Of a stretch of DNA of 10,313 nt, positions 5,371 through 10,313 are shown piece by piece. Numbering within the stretch: position 1 is the stretch's first letter; each line of letters begins with the position of its first letter. The translations under genes were made by a program, and so were the position numbers. The notes below the pieces were generated by a model, which was not told the origin of the DNA, searched no databases, and was given only the letters and a program-made list of their open reading frames with translations. The DNA is from CAUTVF01 sp963541805. GTDB taxonomy: Bacteria > Pseudomonadota > Alphaproteobacteria > Rs-D84 > CASDRH01. The stretch is taken from positions 1 through 10,313 of the forward strand of contig CAUTVF010000031.1 in NCBI GenBank assembly GCA_963541805.1, given 5' to 3'.

Positions 5371-6641
5371 GGTGTTTTTATTTCTGTTTCATATCGTCCT
5401 GATACATCGATCGAGTATATTTTAACTTTATCAGCAGAATTTGCTTTTGGCATTTGTTTATAATATAGAATTCTGCGTCCATTTGGTGCCCAAGATACGG
5501 ATTCAACCATAAAATCATTTGTGATTAATCTTTCATTATTTCCATCTGTATCCATTACACCCAAATAAAATTGACCTTTGTATATCTTAACGAATGCTAC
5601 ATAGTCCCCGCGTGGTGACCAAGCAGGTTCTTCATATTGTCCTTCGTTTTTACTGATTTGCGTTATGTAACCGGATAGTAAGTGCATTTTATATATTTGC
5701 GGGTATCCTGTTTTATCAGATATGAATACTATGTACTTTCCATCTGGGGAGTATGATACTGATGTATTGATAAATTTTCCAAATGTTAATTGTTTTGTTT
5801 TTTTTGTTTTTAAATCAATTTCATAAATATTTGTGTAGCCATCGGTTGCCGCCGCAATTGCAATTTTTTTCCCATCAGGAGAGAATCTGGGTGCAAAATT
5901 CATTCCTGGAAATTCTCCAAGTAATTCTTGATGTCCTGTCTCGATATCAAAAATATATATTCTAGGGGTATTTTTGTAATAGGTCATATATGCAATTTTT
6001 TGCATATCTGGAGCAAACACAGGGGTTGCAACAGATATTATTCCATCTGTCAAATATTTGTGATTTGCCCCATCATAGTCCATCAATGCAAGGCGTCGAA
6101 TTCTGTTCGTTTTCGGACCAGTTTCTGAAATATATGCAATGCGTGTGTCAAAATATCCATTTTCTCCGGTTATACTTGTATATATATAATCTGAAATAAT
6201 ATGTGCAATGCGACGGTAGTTATCGATTGTTGTAACCAAAGCCCCAGATTTTTTTTGTTCTTGCAGTGTTATATCCCATACATGAAATTCTATTCTAATT
6301 TTTTTATCTTTTCTTTGTTGTATTTTACCATGTACCAATATTTTTGTATTAATTGCAATCCAATCATTAAAAATTGGTGCTTTGTCAATTTTAGTATTCG
6401 TATTTATAAAAGCGTCTGGATTGACCATACGAAATAATTGTGATGATCCCAAATCGTTACGTATAATTTTAGGAATTTGTTTTGAGATTTCTTTTGTAAA
6501 TTTTTCATTTGAATCAAAATCAAGTATAACTGTTGATAATGGCTCCACCTTTCCAGAATCAATATCAATTGTGATGTTTGAGTATACATATTTTGAAAAT
6601 GATAAAATTAAAATTAATGTAGTGATTAGCTTGTTTAACAT
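5328..6641 (-). CDS. tolB: Tol-Pal system protein TolB
   Basis: Periplasmic partner of Pal and TolA in the Tol-Pal machinery that maintains outer-membrane integrity and constriction. The 437 residues match the usual ~430. Signal peptide 1-21 (cleavage after VYS). The N-terminal alpha/beta domain spans about 22-155, and a six-bladed beta-propeller about 160-430 has the TolB/PD40 signatures FAPDMQKIAYMT (209), FSPDGKKIAIAA (253), YSPDGKYIVFIS (297), WSPRGDYVAFVK (341) and WAPNGRRILYYK (384). It is not in a tolQRAB-pal operon: it stands alone on the minus strand, divergent from rluC and convergent with the uracil-DNA glycosylase gene, overlapping that gene's coding end by 43 bases. Complete, no lesion seen. 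A promoter is expected in the 82-base gap with rluC, but I found no convincing leftward -35. Confidence 0.96.
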   Translation of the reverse strand: MLNKLITTLILILSFSKYVYSNITIDIDSGKVEPLSTVILDFDSNEKFTKEISKQIPKIIRNDLGSSQLFRMVNPDAFINTNTKIDKAPIFNDWIAINTKILVHGKIQQRKDKKIRIEFHVWDITLQEQKKSGALVTTIDNYRRIAHIISDYIYTSITGENGYFDTRIAYISETGPKTNRIRRLALMDYDGANHKYLTDGIISVATPVFAPDMQKIAYMTYYKNTPRIYIFDIETGHQELLGEFPGMNFAPRFSPDGKKIAIAAATDGYTNIYEIDLKTKKTKQLTFGKFINTSVSYSPDGKYIVFISDKTGYPQIYKMHLLSGYITQISKNEGQYEEPAWSPRGDYVAFVKIYKGQFYLGVMDTDGNNERLITNDFMVESVSWAPNGRRILYYKQMPKANSADKVKIYSIDVSGRYETEIKTPHDGSDPTWSSLLP

Positions 6642-6656
6642 TTTTAATAATCTTCG

Positions 6657-6684
6657 TTGTTATTTTTAAATGCTGTTTTATAAT
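6657..6684 (+). promoter_or_regulatory. Sigma70-type promoter for rluC-asmA
   Basis: TTGTTA (6657-6662), a 16-base spacer, and a perfect TATAAT (6679-6684); predicted start near 6691, leaving a leader of ~33 nt before the rluC ATG. It lies in the tolB/rluC divergent gap. Confidence 0.65.
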
Positions 6685-6723
6685 ATTTAATCCTTAGTGG
6701 AAGTATATATTATTGGGGTGTAA

Positions 6724-7671
6724 ATGGCAATATTATTAACAGTTGATCAAGTAGACGATGGGATAAAATTAGAACCATTTATAAAAAAACACTTTAAGTA
6801 TTTAGCAAAATCAAATTTATATAAATTAATAAGAACAGGACAAATACGTGTCAACGGATGTCGAGCAAAAGCAAATGATCATATGGCCGTGGGGGATGTT
6901 ATAAGATTTCCTCCATTTATTGAAGAATGTAATAAAATAAGTGATATAAAAAATACTGATTATTCTAGATCAAATATTGATAAAAAATTAAACATTATAA
7001 GAAACAATATTTTATATGAAGATGGTAGTATAATTGCAATTAATAAACCAACCGGATTTGCATCACAGGGTGGCAGTGGAATATATGCCCCATTAGATAA
7101 ACTAATCAATATGGTGGATAGTAAATATTCCTTGCGTTTAGTTCATAGATTGGACAAAGATACATCGGGAGTAATGATCTTTGCAAAAAATTTGAAAACA
7201 GCACAAGTTTTAACAAATGCATTTAAATACAAGCAAGTACAAAAAAAGTATTTAGCGGTATGTTATGGAATATTTAAAGAAAAAGCGGGTATCATCAATA
7301 ATAATATTGTGGATGGGGAAAAAGATTTACCGGCAGTTACGAAATATAAAGTTTTATCAGAATACAAAAATTATATGTCTCTTGTTGAATTAAAACTGGA
7401 AACTGGCAGAAAACATCAACTACGAATACATTTATCACAACTTGGTCATTCAATTGTTGGAGACCGCTTACATGGAACACTGAGGCAATTACAAGATTTA
7501 TCTTGTATGTTAGGTCTAAATAATATTAAAGATATAAATTTTTTATTTCTACATGCTTTTAATATTAAATTAAATCAACCTATTTATGATATTACTGCCC
7601 CTGTTTTTGGTAGATTCTTAAATTTTTTGGAGAAGTTTTTTGATAAACAGGATTTTAAGAAGTATGTTTAA
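6724..7671 (+). CDS. rluC: 23S rRNA pseudouridine synthase, RluC-like
   Basis: An RluA-family pseudouridine synthase that isomerises uridines in 23S rRNA; the E. coli RluC sites are 955, 2504 and 2580. At 315 residues it is close to E. coli RluC (319). An N-terminal S4 RNA-binding domain (about 13-64, SNLYKLIRTGQIRVNG) is followed by the catalytic domain: ILYEDGSIIAINKPTG (96-111), QGGSG (115-119), and the motif RLVHRLDKDTSGVM with catalytic Asp144. Later motifs are TGRKHQLRIH (227-236) and FLFLHA (273-278). The GGSG after the NKPTG motif favours RluC over RluD, but site specificity is inference. GGGG lies 5 bases before the ATG. The end overlaps the asmA-like gene, suggesting an operon. Confidence 0.88.
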   Translation: MAILLTVDQVDDGIKLEPFIKKHFKYLAKSNLYKLIRTGQIRVNGCRAKANDHMAVGDVIRFPPFIEECNKISDIKNTDYSRSNIDKKLNIIRNNILYEDGSIIAINKPTGFASQGGSGIYAPLDKLINMVDSKYSLRLVHRLDKDTSGVMIFAKNLKTAQVLTNAFKYKQVQKKYLAVCYGIFKEKAGIINNNIVDGEKDLPAVTKYKVLSEYKNYMSLVELKLETGRKHQLRIHLSQLGHSIVGDRLHGTLRQLQDLSCMLGLNNIKDINFLFLHAFNIKLNQPIYDITAPVFGRFLNFLEKFFDKQDFKKYV

Positions 7672-10081
7672 ATTTAATTGTTTGTTTTTTGCCAGAAAGA
7701 ATTATAAAGTCTTGTTTAATAAACTTTATCCTCGATTACTAAAGTTAGTTCGATCTATATATTTTTTTATTGTTAAATTCAAGATATCTAAAATCAGAAA
7801 AAAAACGGTAAATACTGTTCAAAATGTTACTGCGGTTATCTTGAATAAAGAAGAGCGTAAAAAATTTCTACGAAAAAAATTAAAGCAAAATAAGTTTAAA
7901 CTGTTCTTCGAATTTATTTTATTTTTAAGTAGTGTTTTGTTAATAGGATTGCATTTGTTTTTTCAAAAAATTAATCCTAATGATTTTAGACGATCGATTG
8001 AGATCTCTGTTAAAAAAGAATTAAACCTTGATTTATCAATTAATGGAAATGTTAAATGGACTGTATTTAAAATATATCCTGCCATAGAAATAAATAATAT
8101 TATAATTAAAAATATCAAAATAGGAAAATACTCCTACACGATAAAACTTGGATCAGTTAAGGCAAGAATTTCATTATTTAGTTTATTAAATGGAATAAAT
8201 GTTATATCTAAAATTCATTTAGATGATATTTCCTTGATATCAGATGATAAAATAAATTTTTTGAAAAGTAATAAATCAAATGTGCCAGGACAGTTGCATA
8301 TCAAAAATTATAATGTTGATAATACAAAAAATGAGTTAAGCAATTCTTTTCAAAATATTAAATTCGACATTGATGAGATTTTTGTTCGCAATACCTTTGT
8401 AAAGTTAAATATTCAAAATATTAAAGAAGAATTTAAAGTTAATAATTTGATAATTCAACATATTCTAGATAATCATAAAATTATATTGAACTCAAATATT
8501 ATTTACAAAGGGCAGAGTATTAAACTTTCAATTATAACATCCACGTTACAACATTGGCTTAGTGGTGATTCTGAAAATATTCCATTATCAATAAGGTTAT
8601 TAGGCCTGGATAGTATCGCTGAATGGAATTTAATTTTAAAAAATATTAATAAATCTTTTACTTATATTGGGACATTTAATATTATTTCGCATGAACCTCA
8701 AAAGTTGTTAAAGTTATTTTTAGATGATAGTTTTTATATTGGAAAAATTAATTTATCTATGGATATTATCGGCAATAAATATTTTACATCTTTTCGAGAT
8801 ATAAAATTAAAAACTTCCAATTCTGATATTTCTGGTATTATTGACTTATCTTTTAAAGATCGGTTTTTGATTAATGCAAATTTGCAATCAAAATTAATAG
8901 ATTTGCCAAAGATATTTTGGCCAAATTGGCAAACAAATTTAGAAGACGATAATTCAATTACTCCATATGTGCTACACTCTCCACTAACTGAATTAAATGT
9001 TTTTAAAAACACTCCATTACTATTGAATTATATAAAAAAATTGAATTTAAATTTATTATTGTCAGTTGATGAATTAAAAGCGATGCCACAAATGCCAATT
9101 AAGAATATTGATATCAAATTTTTGTTAAATGATGGTAAATTATCTCTTAATAGTTTATCTGCAAAATATGCAAATGGAGATGTTAAAATTACAGCTATTG
9201 GGATTATTAATGATAAAAATCAATTAGATGCAAGTTTGGCAGCAACTGCGGATTTAATTAATATCGGGAAGATAGTTGATTATACAGGTTATTTTGACTT
9301 TGTAAAAAGTGGTAACAGTCAAATGAGATTATTTTTAAATTCAGTTGGCTCAGATTTGTCTGAATTAATGTCAAATTTAAGTGGTGGTTTTAAAATATAT
9401 TCAATAGATAAAATTTATCTTAAAGAAATGTCTAATTATATGACAGGGGAAGATTTAATTATTTCATTGGTAAGCCTTTTTACAAATTCTACAGTACATG
9501 AAAAATCATCAGAACAACAAAATAAAGGCTACGATTCTTATATTGAGTGTTTTGTCGGAAATGGAATTATTAAAGATGGTGTATATGAATCTGGACTTGG
9601 CTTAGCTATTGAAACAGATAACTTAAATATTATTGTTGATGGAAAAGTTGATCTTGGAAAAGAATTAATAAATATGAAATTAATAACATTTCCAAAAAGT
9701 GGTATTCAGTTTTCTGGTAATACTGCCGATATGATTAGTATATCCGGTAATTTAGCAGAACCAGATATTAAATTACGGTTGCAAGGTACCGTTTCATCTA
9801 TTGCAAAAACAGGTGTTTTGAGTGCTGCTGTTGCTCCAATGACTGGGGGATTAAGTATTGCGGCATTTGGTATCGGTTTTGTTGCAAAAACTGTTTGGGA
9901 TAATATTACTGCTCCAAAAAACCCGTGTAGTATTGCTTTAACATTACCAATTAACAAAGAGTTGTCGCAAAATGTTTATCTTAATGCCTATAAAACTAAA
10001 AAAAGATATGAAAGCGAATTAATTAAATTTAAGGACATTTTTAGAAAGCATAAACGAATTTTTCAAAATTCATTAAAATAG
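7664..10081 (+). CDS. AsmA-family inner-membrane protein
   Basis: A large (805-residue) AsmA-like protein. Family members are anchored in the inner membrane and extend a beta-rich groove through the periplasm; relatives (TamB, YhdP, YdbH) move phospholipid to the outer membrane. Seen: one membrane segment at about residues 79-100 (FKLFFEFILFLSSVLLIGL), then the AsmA-like start (NPNDFRRSIEISVKKEL..LSINGNVKW), repeated beta-rich segments, and the typical C-terminal block (about 660-710) with GKVDLGKELINMKL and ISGNLAEPDIKL. A Gly/Ala-rich hydrophobic stretch follows (about 715-745). Unusual: the ~78 residues before the membrane segment are strongly basic, where most AsmA proteins start almost at the helix. 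Start is uncertain: ATG 7664 is chosen, but an in-frame TTG at 7640 has a better-placed GGAG. It overlaps rluC in either case. Confidence 0.82.
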   Translation: MFKFNCLFFARKNYKVLFNKLYPRLLKLVRSIYFFIVKFKISKIRKKTVNTVQNVTAVILNKEERKKFLRKKLKQNKFKLFFEFILFLSSVLLIGLHLFFQKINPNDFRRSIEISVKKELNLDLSINGNVKWTVFKIYPAIEINNIIIKNIKIGKYSYTIKLGSVKARISLFSLLNGINVISKIHLDDISLISDDKINFLKSNKSNVPGQLHIKNYNVDNTKNELSNSFQNIKFDIDEIFVRNTFVKLNIQNIKEEFKVNNLIIQHILDNHKIILNSNIIYKGQSIKLSIITSTLQHWLSGDSENIPLSIRLLGLDSIAEWNLILKNINKSFTYIGTFNIISHEPQKLLKLFLDDSFYIGKINLSMDIIGNKYFTSFRDIKLKTSNSDISGIIDLSFKDRFLINANLQSKLIDLPKIFWPNWQTNLEDDNSITPYVLHSPLTELNVFKNTPLLLNYIKKLNLNLLLSVDELKAMPQMPIKNIDIKFLLNDGKLSLNSLSAKYANGDVKITAIGIINDKNQLDASLAATADLINIGKIVDYTGYFDFVKSGNSQMRLFLNSVGSDLSELMSNLSGGFKIYSIDKIYLKEMSNYMTGEDLIISLVSLFTNSTVHEKSSEQQNKGYDSYIECFVGNGIIKDGVYESGLGLAIETDNLNIIVDGKVDLGKELINMKLITFPKSGIQFSGNTADMISISGNLAEPDIKLRLQGTVSSIAKTGVLSAAVAPMTGGLSIAAFGIGFVAKTVWDNITAPKNPCSIALTLPINKELSQNVYLNAYKTKKRYESELIKFKDIFRKHKRIFQNSLK

Positions 10082-10089
10082 TTTATTTC

Positions 10090-10313
10090 TTATAACTTAC
10101 AAATATCTAATGTCATATTTAAAAATTTTGTTTCGCGCTGTTTTTGAATATTTTTTAGTTTTCCTAATCTTTTTAATTCGGAGTATATTGCATCTCCTAC
10201 ATTTGCAATTGTCTGTTTGGGGTCCCTATGTGCTCCACCTGTTGGTTCTTTCACAATTATATCAATAACATGTAATTTTTTAAGATCGTCTGCAGTTATT
10301 CGTAATGCTTTTG
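10090..10313 (-). CDS. accA: Acetyl-CoA carboxylase carboxyltransferase subunit alpha, C-terminal part (5' end outside window)
   Basis: The last 73 residues of AccA, half of the carboxyltransferase that moves the carboxyl group from biotin to acetyl-CoA to make malonyl-CoA for fatty acid synthesis. The frame is open to the right edge. Seen: KALRITADDLKKLHVIDIIV, then KEPTGGAHRDP, then VGDAIYSELKRL and ETKFLNM, which match the conserved C-terminus (ITA.DL..L..ID.ii.EP.GGAHRDP, KfL.mg). It converges on the asmA-like gene with 8 bases between stops and no obvious terminator in that gap. The start and catalytic core lie outside the window. Confidence 0.9.
   Translation of the reverse strand, partial: KALRITADDLKKLHVIDIIVKEPTGGAHRDPKQTIANVGDAIYSELKRLGKLKNIQKQRETKFLNMTLDICKL

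Overview
This is an AT-rich window (roughly 30% GC by eye) that reads as chromosomal DNA from an alphaproteobacterium. The best clues are a family-4 uracil-DNA glycosylase with alphaproteobacterial motif variants, the Tol-Pal components TolB and Pal, an RluC-type pseudouridine synthase next to an AsmA-like protein, and ends of pyruvate kinase and AccA genes. The low GC would fit an uncultured gut or host-associated lineage, but the window alone does not settle the taxon. I see no tRNA, rRNA, CRISPR array, integrase or transposase.

Layout. Bases 1-422 are the 3' end of pyruvate kinase (+), closed by an intrinsic terminator. A gene-free stretch (423-718) holds two strong inverted repeats. Bases 719-2635 (-) encode an unrecognised 638-residue exported protein: a charged helical N-terminal two thirds and a C-terminal third with 14 cysteines and 13 of the 14 tryptophans. 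Bases 2636-3076 are gene-free but unusually GC-rich and structured. They contain back-to-back sigma70-type promoters: one drives the small lipoprotein and pal to the right, the other fires left into a roughly 320-nt leader with two intrinsic terminators, each preceded by competing helices.

Bases 3077-3754 (+) hold a 50-residue lipoprotein whose N-terminus resembles that of Pal, then pal itself, then a perfect terminator. Bases 3866-5370 (+) hold a secreted coiled-coil protein translationally coupled to the uracil-DNA glycosylase, behind their own promoter. tolB (-, 5328-6641) converges on the glycosylase gene, and their coding ends overlap by 43 bases. rluC and an asmA-like gene (+, 6724-10081) overlap each other. 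The 3' end of accA (-, 10090-10313) converges on asmA with only 8 bases between them.

Functional theme. TolB and Pal are partners at the outer membrane/peptidoglycan interface, but here they sit on opposite strands in separate transcription units and no tolQRA is visible. With the AsmA-like protein, the two lipoproteins and the two secreted coiled-coil proteins, most of the window concerns the cell envelope. The most novel-looking parts are the Cys/Trp-rich secreted protein and the tandem attenuator-like leader upstream of it.
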